From assembly GCA_949373145.1 (NCBI GenBank), contig CASICI010000031.1:1-44121 (forward strand): 44,121 nt of DNA. The letters run 5' to 3'. Positions 18,807 through 27,381 of the stretch are shown here, in pieces. How positions within the stretch are numbered: the stretch's first letter is position 1; each line of letters opens with the position of its first letter. The notes beneath the pieces were generated by a model. It searched no databases. It saw only the letters and a program-made list of their open reading frames with translations, and was not told the DNA's origin. Source of the stretch: an uncultured Phycisphaerales bacterium. GTDB taxonomy: Bacteria > Planctomycetota > Phycisphaerae > Phycisphaerales > SM1A02. The position numbers and the translations under genes are program-made.

Positions 18807-21434
18807 CTAACGCACATAGCGAAACTCTGCACTTGCGAAAAGCGATTGACACAATGCACTCAACGCAGCCTGTCTTGCGCTCATCATCGCTGCCACTTCC
18901 TCGCCCCGAGCCTTTCGACGCCGGAGCAAAGCCTCACGTCTCTGAGGGGACATTCGAGCGAAACGATCTCCGTACATCGCGCTTTCGTTCAATGCCGTGC
19001 CATCATCGAACATGGCGCCGAAATCCGCGAAGAAAGCCTGAGTGGCGGACCGCTCGGTGGACGTGGGACGACGACCAAGCGTTCTTTCAAAGGCGCTGGT
19101 GATCCGATCCTGATCACTCATGCGCTGCTTGAGAAGGTCGTTGGCCATGACATCGGACTGGGCGATGACCCACTCATTGTTCAACAGGAACAAAGCCTGA
19201 GCGGGAACGTTGGTTTCCGATCGATCTCCCACCACGAATGAGGATTCCGCCCCATCGAACACCGCCAGAAACGGCGGCATCACACTTCGGACCTGGGGGA
19301 GATAGACCGAACGAACCACGGAAGAGTTCTGGATCTTCTTCAGATCATCAGCTCGAATCAACCGTCCGGCACCAGCCCAACCGACCTGGGACCCCAAGGG
19401 CGGCGACGTATCGAAGTTTCCCGAGGCATGCAGGATCGCGTCCCGAATGGCCTCGCCTTCAAGTCGTTTCGGAGACACGCGCCAGAGCAGGAGATTTTCA
19501 GGATCAAGAGCCATGGCGCGCGTGCTCTCCCGAGAGGAGAGTCGATAGACATGAGAGGTCACGATGTCACGGATGAGCGTCTTGATCGACCAGTCGGAGT
19601 CGATGAATCGTGACGCAAGGTGATCAAGAAGTTCCGGATGGCTCGGGGGCATCCCCTCAAGACCGAAGTTCTCGGTGGAGGCCACGATCCCCTTCCCGAA
19701 GAGATGCAGCCAGACACGATTCACCATCACTCGAGCAGTGAGTGGATTCGATTCGGAGGCTATCCAGGTCGCGAACTCGTATCGCCCACTTCCCTCATCC
19801 ACTTCAAGCGGCTGCTTTCGATGGACGATGGCGGGAATCCCGCGAGGCATGACGTCCGAAGGCTTGTCCAGTTCACCGCGAATCAAAAGGGGTACGTTGA
19901 CGAGAGTCCCTCGCTCACGTGCTCCCATGGCGGTGCGCATCTTTTCGGTGGGCATGCCGTCTTCGTCGTAACGCTCGAGAAGGTCGGCGATGGGTGCAAG
20001 AGCATTGGTCCGAAGGCGGAGTCGCTGGACAGCCTCGCTGCCGCGGCCTTCACGTTTGACCTGGGCACGCAGGTTTTCGATCTCGACCAGGGCACGCTTC
20101 TCTGTGGCTTCAGCTCGTTGCCTGATCTCGACCGGGATCGGAAGTCCGAGCGAGACAGAGTCCAGATGCGGCAGCGTGTACATGTCCGACTTCAGAGCAC
20201 GATTGTCCTGGGTACCCCCGAAGAGCGTCTCGGTCGATGTGAACACTCCGGCGAGACGGTAGTAATCCTTCTGTGAAACGGGGTCGTACTTGTGGTCATG
20301 GCATCGGGCACAGGCCACGGTCAGACCGAGAAGTCCCTGCGTGACCGCATCGATCTGTTCATCCGCGACATCGAGAACGAACTGCCTCCGATTGCGTTCA
20401 TTGTGGCTCTTGGTGCCTACCGCGAGGTATCCGGTCGCCACCAGATTGTCCGCCGCGTCCTCCACGCTGCGGACCGCGAGCAGATCACCGGCCAACTGCG
20501 CGACGATGAAGTCGTCGTAGGCCATGTCGTCGTTGAGTGCGTTGATGACCCAGTCCCGATACCGCCAGGCCTGGTGGTAGGGAACCTCTGTTTCCTTGCC
20601 ACTTGATTCCGCGAAACGAGCCACGTCAAGCCAATGCCTCCCCCAGCGTTCGCCGAACGCATGTGAATCGAGGAAATGATCCACCGTGGTCTCGAGCGCG
20701 AGAGGTGAGCGGTCGGACATGAACGCTTCGTACTCCTCGACGGAAGGCTGATGCCCTCTGAGGTCGAAGCTCAGGCGCCTGAGAAGAGTCGCCTTGTCCG
20801 CGTCGCGTACGGGGCTGATGCCTTCGGATTCCAGTCTGGCGAGGATGAATGCATCAATGTCGTCGTCACACCATCCGGGCTTGTCGACCTCGGGAACCGG
20901 TGGGTTGGTGATGGTCTGAAATGACCAATGATCATCACCGGCGGACTTGGGAACTCCGCCTCCGGGAATCGCAAGCGCTTTGACTTCATCAGGTCCGAGC
21001 GTTCTGGTCACCCTCGGATCAGGAGCGCCTCTTCGAACCCATTCCTCGAAGACGGCGATGTCACGATCTGACAAACGACGCTTGGGTGGCATCTGGAAAT
21101 CCTCGTCATCCCAGCGAATCGCCTGAATGAATGGACTGGCATCCGGATTTCCAGGGATGATGGCCGGCCCTGAGACCCCCCCGACCTGCCAGCCTTCTCT
21201 GGTGTCGAGCACGAGCCCACCTCGGATGCGCTCGGAATCGGAGGCGTGGCAGCTTTGACAGTGGGTGATGAGCAGAGGCCGAACCTGGGATTCGAAGAAC
21301 TGAATGTCCGCTGCAGTAAATCCAGAGTCAGACTCGGAGTTCATCATCTGGGCCTGAGCAACAGACCCCAAGCTCAGCAGGGTGAGAATCCCAACACGGA
21401 ACGGCATCAGAGATGACAGTTTTTTTCGAACCAT
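18807..21434 (-). CDS. PSCyt1-DUF1549-DUF1553 secreted protein
   Basis: 875 residues with a signal peptide (cut near AQA, about 29). A planctomycete-type cytochrome c domain has haem motif Cys59-Cys62-His63 (CQSCH) and a likely Met ligand in FQMPPKRR. DUF1549 (PSCyt2, about 165-390) and DUF1553 (PSD1, about 545-830) follow, including AFGERWGRHWLDVARFAES and PLTARVMVNRVWLHLFGKGI. This three-domain protein is a hallmark of planctomycetes and relatives; with the DUF1501 partner it is thought to act in the periplasm, with substrate unknown. First gene of the operon with DUF1501 and esterase. Confidence 0.93.
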   Translation of the reverse strand: MVRKKLSSLMPFRVGILTLLSLGSVAQAQMMNSESDSGFTAADIQFFESQVRPLLITHCQSCHASDSERIRGGLVLDTREGWQVGGVSGPAIIPGNPDASPFIQAIRWDDEDFQMPPKRRLSDRDIAVFEEWVRRGAPDPRVTRTLGPDEVKALAIPGGGVPKSAGDDHWSFQTITNPPVPEVDKPGWCDDDIDAFILARLESEGISPVRDADKATLLRRLSFDLRGHQPSVEEYEAFMSDRSPLALETTVDHFLDSHAFGERWGRHWLDVARFAESSGKETEVPYHQAWRYRDWVINALNDDMAYDDFIVAQLAGDLLAVRSVEDAADNLVATGYLAVGTKSHNERNRRQFVLDVADEQIDAVTQGLLGLTVACARCHDHKYDPVSQKDYYRLAGVFTSTETLFGGTQDNRALKSDMYTLPHLDSVSLGLPIPVEIRQRAEATEKRALVEIENLRAQVKREGRGSEAVQRLRLRTNALAPIADLLERYDEDGMPTEKMRTAMGARERGTLVNVPLLIRGELDKPSDVMPRGIPAIVHRKQPLEVDEGSGRYEFATWIASESNPLTARVMVNRVWLHLFGKGIVASTENFGLEGMPPSHPELLDHLASRFIDSDWSIKTLIRDIVTSHVYRLSSRESTRAMALDPENLLLWRVSPKRLEGEAIRDAILHASGNFDTSPPLGSQVGWAGAGRLIRADDLKKIQNSSVVRSVYLPQVRSVMPPFLAVFDGAESSFVVGDRSETNVPAQALFLLNNEWVIAQSDVMANDLLKQRMSDQDRITSAFERTLGRRPTSTERSATQAFFADFGAMFDDGTALNESAMYGDRFARMSPQRREALLRRRKARGEEVAAMMSARQAALSALCQSLFASAEFRYVR

Positions 21435-21658
21435 GAGATCGATGCTGACTCCGAGATGAACTCAGGAAAATGACAGAGAATCGGCATGAAACCAACGATG
21501 CTTCACTGAGATGATTGCATCTAAAACAGAGGACTCAAGAAAAGAGGCCTGCTCAGTACCTCAATTCATCATGTTACGAGTGACATCCCGGATTCTCGAT
21601 CAGAAGTCGGATCTGGAGGCCTTTAAGAGGAATCCGAGCGCTTTTTGACGGTTATCAC

Positions 21659-21696
21659 CAAAAAAAGATCGGCAGCTTCCCGAAGGAAGCTGCCGA
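21659..21696 (-). terminator. Terminator after tRNA-Pro
   Basis: On the minus strand, an 11-bp stem (CGGCAGCTTCC with GGAAGCTGCCG, 4-base TTCG loop) followed by ATC and a T run. It immediately follows the tRNA-Ser/tRNA-Pro transcript. Confidence 0.85.
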
Positions 21697-21697
21697 G

Positions 21698-21771
21698 TCG
21701 GGCTGACAGGATTTGAACCTGCGACCTCTTCACCCCCAGTGAAGCGCGCTACCAAGCTGCGCTACAGCCCG
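21698..21771 (-). tRNA. tRNA-Pro (anticodon GGG)
   Basis: The minus strand folds into a full cloverleaf: acceptor CGGGCTG/CAGCCCG with discriminator A, D-arm GCGCAGCTTGGTAGCGC, anticodon stem CTTCA/TGAAG with loop CTGGGGG (anticodon GGG), and T-arm with GGTTCAAATCC. 3' CCA is not encoded. Downstream of tRNA-Ser in the same transcript. Confidence 0.95.
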
Positions 21772-21778
21772 AGAAAAA

Positions 21779-21866
21779 CGGACAGAGTGGGATTCGAACC
21801 CACGGTACGGACAAGCCGTACACGGCATTTCCAATGCCGCTCCTTCAGCCGCTCGGACACCTGTCC
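21779..21866 (-). tRNA. tRNA-Ser (anticodon GGA)
   Basis: 88 bases on the minus strand with acceptor GGACAGG/TCTGTCC, discriminator G, anticodon stem CGGCA/TGCCG and loop TTGGAAA (anticodon GGA), a long variable arm (GTACGG...CCGTAC) typical of serine tRNAs, and T-loop GGTTCGAATCC. 3' CCA is not encoded. Seven bases separate it from tRNA-Pro. Confidence 0.95.
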
Positions 21867-21890
21867 TAGTGAGACGAGTAGTGTAGCGGC

Positions 21891-22617
21891 ATGAGCCAAA
21901 CCGACAACTCCCAAACTGGAATCAACGGATTCATCGTTCTGGACAAGCCCTCGAACATGTCATCCATGAAAGCGATCGCGATTCTGAGGCGAAAAGCGGG
22001 TCGCCCCAAGACCGGGCACGCGGGCACGCTGGACCCCCTTGCGACGGGTGTTCTGGTGTGTGCGCTGGGAAAAGCCACGAAATCGATCTCTCGGATGATG
22101 AATACCACGAAACGATATCGGACCATGGTGGATCTGAGTGCTTTCACCTCCACCGATGATCTGGAGGGAGAGGCGGAACGGATCACTCCGGACACGATTC
22201 CAACCCAGCCTCGGACTCGAAAAAGCCCTCGAGACGTTCACCGGCTCGTTCCTGCAGAGACCTCCGGCGTTCAGCGCGATGAAGGTCAAGGGGCGACGTG
22301 CCTATCAGTTGGCCAGATCAGGTGAGGAGGTCGTACTTCAACCACGCCCGGTGATGGTCCATGAGATGACACTTCTGCAGTACGAATGGCCGATGGTCGA
22401 ACTTGAATTGCTGGTCGACAAGGGCTTTTACGTGAGAAGCCTTGCACGGGAACTTGGCATGTCCCTGGGAACCGGTGGCCACTGCACGTCGATCAGCCGA
22501 ACAGCCGTCGGTCCGTTCACTCTCGAAGGCGCACACGATCCAGAGTCGTTGCCCGATCCGTTACCCCCCGAGCTTGTTCTCGGAATCGAGGATGCGATCG
22601 CCCTTCTGGGGGACTGA
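21891..22617 (+). CDS. truB: tRNA pseudouridine-55 synthase TruB (one frameshift)
   Basis: Reconstructed span of about 240 residues. The first frame gives NGFIVLDKPSNMSSMKAIAI and KTGHAGTLDPLATGVLVCAL with the catalytic Asp in GTLDPLATG. After a shift near 22205 the next frame continues with ALETFTGSFLQRPPAFSAMK, GRRAYQLARSGEEV and KGFYVRSLARELG, the standard TruB C-terminal half. It makes pseudouridine 55 in the T-loop of nearly all tRNAs. An essential-type conserved gene split once supports sequence error. Divergent from the tRNA genes; its last 57 bp overlap the 3' end of the convergent lspA gene. Confidence 0.85.
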
Positions 22618-23274
22618 ATCTTCGTTCTCAACCGGGTCTTTTCGGGTGCCGGTCATGAAGACGATGATCGCCATGCCCAGCAGCAACAGCATGTCGGCGA
22701 CGTTGAACACCCATGGAAACACTCCGGCGCTTCCATTGGGCCAGTTCATTGAAAACGGCAGATCCCACCGAGGCAGCATGTGAAGAAAATCCCTGACCGC
22801 ACCGAAGAGGATCCGGTCGTAGAGATTTCCGATTCCACCGGCCAGAATCAAGGCGATGCCGACATGCAAGGCATGGGATCGAGCTCGAGTTCCGACTGCA
22901 AAGATGACGAGGGCAAGCGTGACCGCGGTGATGGTGAAGATGATGAAGACCGTTCTCTGGTCCTGACCGATGCCGAAGACGGCACCATGATTCATCACGA
23001 GGTCGAAATCCAACAAGCCGAACGGCAGAACCTCGATACCCTCATGTGGAGGTGGCCGCCAGTCGGAATCAGCGAGGATCTCAGCGCGATTCAGCACCAC
23101 GGGACGATCGGCGACATTCTCAAAGGCCCAATCCTTGGACCAGAGATCCAACCCGATACCGAGCATCGCGACAAGAACGAGCGTGCACCAGGCGACCGGA
23201 GAGGTCCAGGCCGGGGGATCAGCCGAAACCTGCCCGGTACGTGAGTTCGCGTGGGAGGAGTGGCCGGAACTCAT
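22561..23274 (-). CDS. lspA: Signal peptidase II (lipoprotein)
   Basis: 237 residues, four membrane segments (about 26-48, 100-123, 128-150, 180-205). Diagnostic motifs: DLVMNHGAVFGI, the GGIGNLYDRILFGAVRDFLH block whose VRDF Asp is the first catalytic residue, and FNVADMLLLLG with the second Asp. It cleaves prolipoproteins after lipid attachment to Cys; several lipoproteins in this window are candidates. N- and C-terminal extensions make it longer than the E. coli enzyme (about 165). Its ATG overlaps the stop of the DksA-like gene (ATGA), a pairing often seen in planctomycetes. Confidence 0.92.
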   Translation of the reverse strand: MSSGHSSHANSRTGQVSADPPAWTSPVAWCTLVLVAMLGIGLDLWSKDWAFENVADRPVVLNRAEILADSDWRPPPHEGIEVLPFGLLDFDLVMNHGAVFGIGQDQRTVFIIFTITAVTLALVIFAVGTRARSHALHVGIALILAGGIGNLYDRILFGAVRDFLHMLPRWDLPFSMNWPNGSAGVFPWVFNVADMLLLLGMAIIVFMTGTRKDPVENEDSVPQKGDRILDSENKLGG

Positions 23275-24302
23275 TGATGATGAAGACCGCTTTCAACTTT
23301 TCGAGCAGCATCGATGGTGAGACGGGCCCATGGCTTGGCGTTCAAACGGGCTTTGGGGATCTGCTTCCCGGTCATGTCACAAACACCGTACGTCTTCTCC
23401 TGGATGCGCTTCAGCGCCGAATTGATTTCGTTCAAGAGCTTTCGCTCGGTTTCCGCCATCCCGAGTGCCAGATCCTGATCGAAGGTGTCGGTTCCGACGT
23501 CAGCCATGTGAATGGGCATGTTCGAGAGGTTTCCGCCCTTGGAACGGAGCGCCTCATCTTCCATCCCATTGACGAGACCGAGCAAGCGAGAACGCTCACT
23601 CACGAGAAGATCGCGATAGAAGTCGAGCTCCTTCTTCGCCATCTTGGTCTTTCGCTTGGGCTGAACCTTGGGCAGCACCGGCTGATCCGTGCTTGCCGAA
23701 GCCGAGGACTTCTTCTTGGTGGGAGAGAATCCCTTCGTCGAGATCATTCGCACTCGACGTCCGTTGATGATGACGTACCCAGCGGCATCAGGCTCGGCCG
23801 CAGCAGCAACGGCAGCAACCGACCGGCTGGCCGCACTGGCTGAGAACTTCTTTTTGGCAGCCTTCTTCTTGGTCTTCTTCTTCGCCGCTTTCTTGGCGAC
23901 CTTCTTGGCCGCCTTCTTGACCACCTTCTTGGTCGCGGCTTCTTGGCTGCGGCTTGGCTCAGCTTCTTGGTCACCTTCTTGTCACCTTCTTGTCGCGGCC
24001 TTCTTGGCTGCAGGCTTCTTCGTCACCTTCTTGGCGATCTTCTTGGAACCAGCAGCCTTCTTGCTGGTCTTCTTCGCGGTCTTCTTGGTGACAGCCTTCT
24101 TAGGGGCTTTCTTGGTGACCTTCTTGGTGACCTTCTTGGATGTCTTTTTGGAAGTGGCTTTCTTGGCGACCTTCTTGGATGCCTTCTTGGCAACAGCCTT
24201 CTTCGCGGCCTTCTTCACCGGCTTCTTGGCAGCCTTCTTCGATGCCTTCTTGGCGACCTTCTTTGAAGCCTTCTTCTTGGCTGAAGTCTTTTTCTTTGCC
24301 AC
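23271..24302 (-). CDS. DksA/TraR-like protein with histone-H1-like lysine-rich tail (frameshifted)
   Basis: GTG start at 24302 (MAKKKTSAKKKASKK). The N-terminal ~170 residues are runs of KKxxKK with Ala, Thr and Val, resembling histone H1 tails and bacterial Hc1-like proteins; the frame is interrupted at least twice (near 23995 and 23945) within the repeat. Then an acidic Ala/Ser-rich linker and a DksA/TraR module: KELDFYRDLLVSERSRLLGL coiled coil, MADVGTDTFDQDLALGMAET, and YGVCDMTGKQIPKARLNAKP. The zinc-finger position keeps only one Cys, so the C4 zinc site is lost. DksA binds RNA polymerase in the secondary channel; here the tail may also bind DNA or RNA. Just upstream of lspA, with which it overlaps. 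Confidence 0.75.
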
Positions 24303-24429
24303 GCGAGCTCACCTGCTGATATTGATGCGAAGAAAACGCATTCTTAGTGTTTAAGAGACACCGGGACCGACTCGGGGACCTGTACTCGCAAGAGTAGTCG
24401 AGCCGCTGGAACCCCGTCAAACGCAGGGG

Positions 24430-25407
24430 TCATTCAGGCGCCTCGGTATCGATGAATCTGGTGGTCACTGCACCGATCTGTCTGAACTTGTCGAAACGTC
24501 TGCGAACCAGCGTTTCAGCCTTCAATCGCGAGAGTTCCGAGAGCTGGTCGAGAATCCAGGCCTCCATCCGCCGGGCCGTTTGAGACGGATCTCGATGCGC
24601 TCCACCAGAAGGCTCCTGGATGATGTCATCGATGAGCCCATTTTCCAGATTGTTTCGAGCCGTCAATGCCAGTGATTTGGCTGCCAGTTCATTGGTCTGG
24701 TCATTCGCTTCCTTCCAGAGAATGGCTGCGCACCCCTCTGGAGAAATCACCGAGTACCAGGCGTGCTCGAGCATGGCCACTCGATCGCCGACGCCGATGC
24801 CGAGCGCACCACCTGATCCGCCTTCGCCGATCACGATCGACACGATGGGCGTGCGCAGACGGCTCATCTCTCGCAGATTGACCGCGATGGCTTCCGCCTG
24901 ACCACGCTGTTCGGAGCCGACCCCGGGGTAGGCTCCGGGCGTGTCGATGAAGCTGACGATGGGAAGACCGAACTTCTCGGCAAGTCGCATTTTCATCAGC
25001 GCCTTGCGATAGCCCTCCGGATGAGCACAGCCGAAGTTGCATTTGATCTTTTCGGGTGTGGTCCGTCCCTTGTTGTGGCCGACGATCAACGCTTTCATCG
25101 AACCGATGCGACCGAATCCCGTGATGATCGCTCGATCATCACCGAAATGCCGGTCTCCGCGAAGTTCGCAGAAGTCACGACACAGAAGCTTGATGTAGTC
25201 GAGTGATTGAGGCCGATTCGGATGGCGAGCGACCTTCACGGTCTGCCATGGCGTCAACGCGGCATAGGTCTTGGAGAGAACTCGATCCCGGGTCGCCTGC
25301 AGCTGTGCGATCTCTTCCGCATAGCGCTCGGCATCGGTACCACTTTCCAAGGCATCTATCTGTTTTTCGATCTCTGTGATCGGATCTTCAAAGTCGAGTG
25401 TCATCAT
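24430..25407 (-). CDS. accA: Acetyl-CoA carboxylase, carboxyltransferase alpha subunit
   Basis: 325 residues from the ATG at 25407 (MMTLDFEDPITEIEKQIDAL); an upstream open stretch of 99 codons lies antisense to proC and is not used. Characteristic blocks: TPWQTVKVARHPNRPQSLDY, RGDRHFGDDRAIITG, HNKGRTTPEKIKCNFGCAHP, SFIDTPGAYPGVGSEQRGQA, VIGEGGSGGALGIGVGD and SVISPEGCAAILWK. The subunit transfers carboxyl from biotin to acetyl-CoA, together with AccD (not in this window), at the first step of fatty-acid synthesis. Divergent from proC with a 102-bp gap. Confidence 0.95.
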   Translation of the reverse strand: MMTLDFEDPITEIEKQIDALESGTDAERYAEEIAQLQATRDRVLSKTYAALTPWQTVKVARHPNRPQSLDYIKLLCRDFCELRGDRHFGDDRAIITGFGRIGSMKALIVGHNKGRTTPEKIKCNFGCAHPEGYRKALMKMRLAEKFGLPIVSFIDTPGAYPGVGSEQRGQAEAIAVNLREMSRLRTPIVSIVIGEGGSGGALGIGVGDRVAMLEHAWYSVISPEGCAAILWKEANDQTNELAAKSLALTARNNLENGLIDDIIQEPSGGAHRDPSQTARRMEAWILDQLSELSRLKAETLVRRRFDKFRQIGAVTTRFIDTEAPE

Positions 25408-25509
25408 TTTCGGTACAAGTCTCCCGTTCTGTCTGAATTCTATCGCGAAGGCTTTGAGTTCGTCGAATCGTCGGTTGACGTACTCCGAATGATTGAGGAT
25501 TCTGAGGGC

Positions 25510-26331
25510 ATGGACACCGTGCATGAAATGAAGAAACTGGGCTTCCTCGGCTGCGGAAACATGGGCGGCGCCATTCTCGAGGGGATTCTCGAGCATGGCG
25601 AACTCGCGCCGGAAGAGATCCTCGTGGTGGAGAAATCGGAGGAGCGCACCTTCTACTGGCGGGACAAAGGGGTTTCGGTCTCGGAATCCCCGAAAGCCCT
25701 GCAAATGGCCTCGACCCTCATTCTCGGGGTGAAACCTCAGATCTTCGATCAGGCGGCGGTCGATCTTGGCACCTTGGAGAGATCCTGCACGGTGGTGAGC
25801 ATCATGGCTGGAATCGACTCGAGCAGGATCTCAGCCGCGCTCGGTGAGAAGGCAAGAGTCGTCAGAACCATGCCCAACACACCCTGCACCATCGGGATGG
25901 GCATCAGTGCGATCGCTCGGGGCCACAATGCCACGGACTCGGACATGGAGACGGCGATCGAGATCATGTCGACGGTCGGTCGGATCATCGAGGTCGAGGA
26001 GGCGAGCATGCATGCGGTCACTGCGACGAGCGGTTCCGGGCCTGCCTATCTGTTTCTGATGGCCGAAAGCTGGATCGAGGCATCGATCGCCACCGGTCTC
26101 TCGCGAGAGATCGCGGAACTGCTGGTCATCGAAACGATCCGTGGTTCAGCAGAACTTCTGCATCGCGAACGAGCTCCCGTCACCCTCCGAAAGACAGTGA
26201 CCAGCAAGGGTGGCACCACCGCGGCGGGCATCGAAAGCCTTGAGAACAATGGGCTCAGGAAATCGCTGGTTCAGGCATTGGAGTCGGCGCGACGACGCAG
26301 TGTGGAACTTGGATCAGAAATCTCTTCTTGA
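25510..26331 (+). CDS. proC: Pyrroline-5-carboxylate reductase
   Basis: 273 residues. N-terminal NAD(P)-binding Rossmann motif KKLGFLGCGNMGGAILEGIL, then LILGVKPQIFDQ, VRTMPNTPCTIGMGISAI, the substrate-site block ATSGSGPAYLFLMAESWIEA and VTSKGGTTAAGIESLENNGL, all typical ProC. It reduces pyrroline-5-carboxylate to proline. Start chosen at ATG 25510 because a GAGG lies 11 bases upstream; ATG 25528 (MKKLGFLG) is equally close to the conserved start. Its 3' end overlaps that of the convergent ABC permease gene by 18 bp. Confidence 0.95.
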   Translation: MDTVHEMKKLGFLGCGNMGGAILEGILEHGELAPEEILVVEKSEERTFYWRDKGVSVSESPKALQMASTLILGVKPQIFDQAAVDLGTLERSCTVVSIMAGIDSSRISAALGEKARVVRTMPNTPCTIGMGISAIARGHNATDSDMETAIEIMSTVGRIIEVEEASMHAVTATSGSGPAYLFLMAESWIEASIATGLSREIAELLVIETIRGSAELLHRERAPVTLRKTVTSKGGTTAAGIESLENNGLRKSLVQALESARRRSVELGSEISS

Positions 26332-27381
26332 GAAGTACCAACAGGCCAACCCAAGCACGAAGAATTCGAACAGAAGACTGGTGCCGATGATCCAGGTGAT
26401 GCTGCGATCATCCATGGTCTCCTGCAGCTTCTCCTCGAATTCACGAGTGCTGATCTGCTGGCTGGCGCCGAACAACATGTCCTGACGTTCAGGCGGACCG
26501 CCGACCTCCATCCCGGTACGCTCTCTGAGCACTCGTTCGAGAAGATTGATGGTCTCAGCGGTCTTGGGAAGGACCGTCTTGGCGGAAAAGAACCAGAGAT
26601 GGAAACTCTCCCAGGTATCGAGACTCTGCTGATCCTCGTCGCACAACAATTGCAGGGGTTCGGTGACCTCGATCGGATCTTCGGCGTCGACCGCTTCCTG
26701 GAGATCCTCCTGCGAGTACCCCAGTGAGATATCGAGTGCGGTACGCCCTGCCAGCGTGATCTGTTCTCCGGAGTTCACTCCGAAGACCAGAAGCCAGAAA
26801 AGCATCGTGACGAGAAACGAAGCGATCGTCGAACGAGTGATCGTGCCCAACAAGGCACAGATCGAAAACAGGTAGGAATAGAACAGAAGGACCAGAGGAA
26901 TGCAGATCAGGATCCAAGGTTCCCATGCCCCGCCCCTGAAACCGATGAGCAGAAACGCTGCGATCGTGAAGACACTGACCTGAAGCAGAACGAAGAGCAG
27001 ACCTGTCAGGTAACGGGTCAGAAAAAGCCTCACGCGCCCGATCGGCTTGGAGAGAAGAATGTCGATCGAACCCCCGCTCACCATGTCGGGAAAGATCGAT
27101 GCCGTTGAAATGAGCGCGAGTATCGTCGCAAGCCAGGCCAACCAAAAGGGGACCGCCAGTTGTGCGAAAATGAACTTGTAGAAGACATCGACGGGCATGA
27201 TCCTGGTGTTCAGGAATGCGAGGTCGAACTGCCACCAGAGAATCGTAAGCCCCTTCTCGTTGAGGCCAACGATCGCCATCGCGACGACGACCAGACCCGA
27301 AAGGCCGAGGGTGACCCAGAACAACTTACGAGCGTTCAATTCACGATACGCGGCATGAAGAAGGGCGAGTGTCTGAATCAT
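26314..27381 (-). CDS. ABC transporter permease with insertion loop
   Basis: 355 residues. Six hydrophobic segments can be seen (about 22-40, 77-97, 122-147, 154-178, 184-199, 332-349), as in the ABC-2 type NosY/GldF family of permeases. Between the fifth and last lies a ~130-residue soluble stretch (about 205-330, with DIEVTEPLQLLCDEDQ-type acidic content), longer than usual for this class. The conserved permease element SGGSIDILLSKPIGRVRLFL is present. Its start overlaps the ATPase stop (ATGA), so the two form an exporter operon. Substrate unknown. Confidence 0.85.
   Translation of the reverse strand: MIQTLALLHAAYRELNARKLFWVTLGLSGLVVVAMAIVGLNEKGLTILWWQFDLAFLNTRIMPVDVFYKFIFAQLAVPFWLAWLATILALISTASIFPDMVSGGSIDILLSKPIGRVRLFLTRYLTGLLFVLLQVSVFTIAAFLLIGFRGGAWEPWILICIPLVLLFYSYLFSICALLGTITRSTIASFLVTMLFWLLVFGVNSGEQITLAGRTALDISLGYSQEDLQEAVDAEDPIEVTEPLQLLCDEDQQSLDTWESFHLWFFSAKTVLPKTAETINLLERVLRERTGMEVGGPPERQDMLFGASQQISTREFEEKLQETMDDRSITWIIGTSLLFEFFVLGLACWYFSRRDF

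Noticed and set aside
23930-24302. CRISPR-like or tandem DNA repeat
   Set aside because: The periodicity comes from AAG/GCC lysine-alanine codons of the tail, with no equal-length spacers.
25407-25704. 99-residue N-terminal extension of AccA
   Set aside because: Overlaps proC on the other strand, and the family start matches MMTLDFEDPITEIE.
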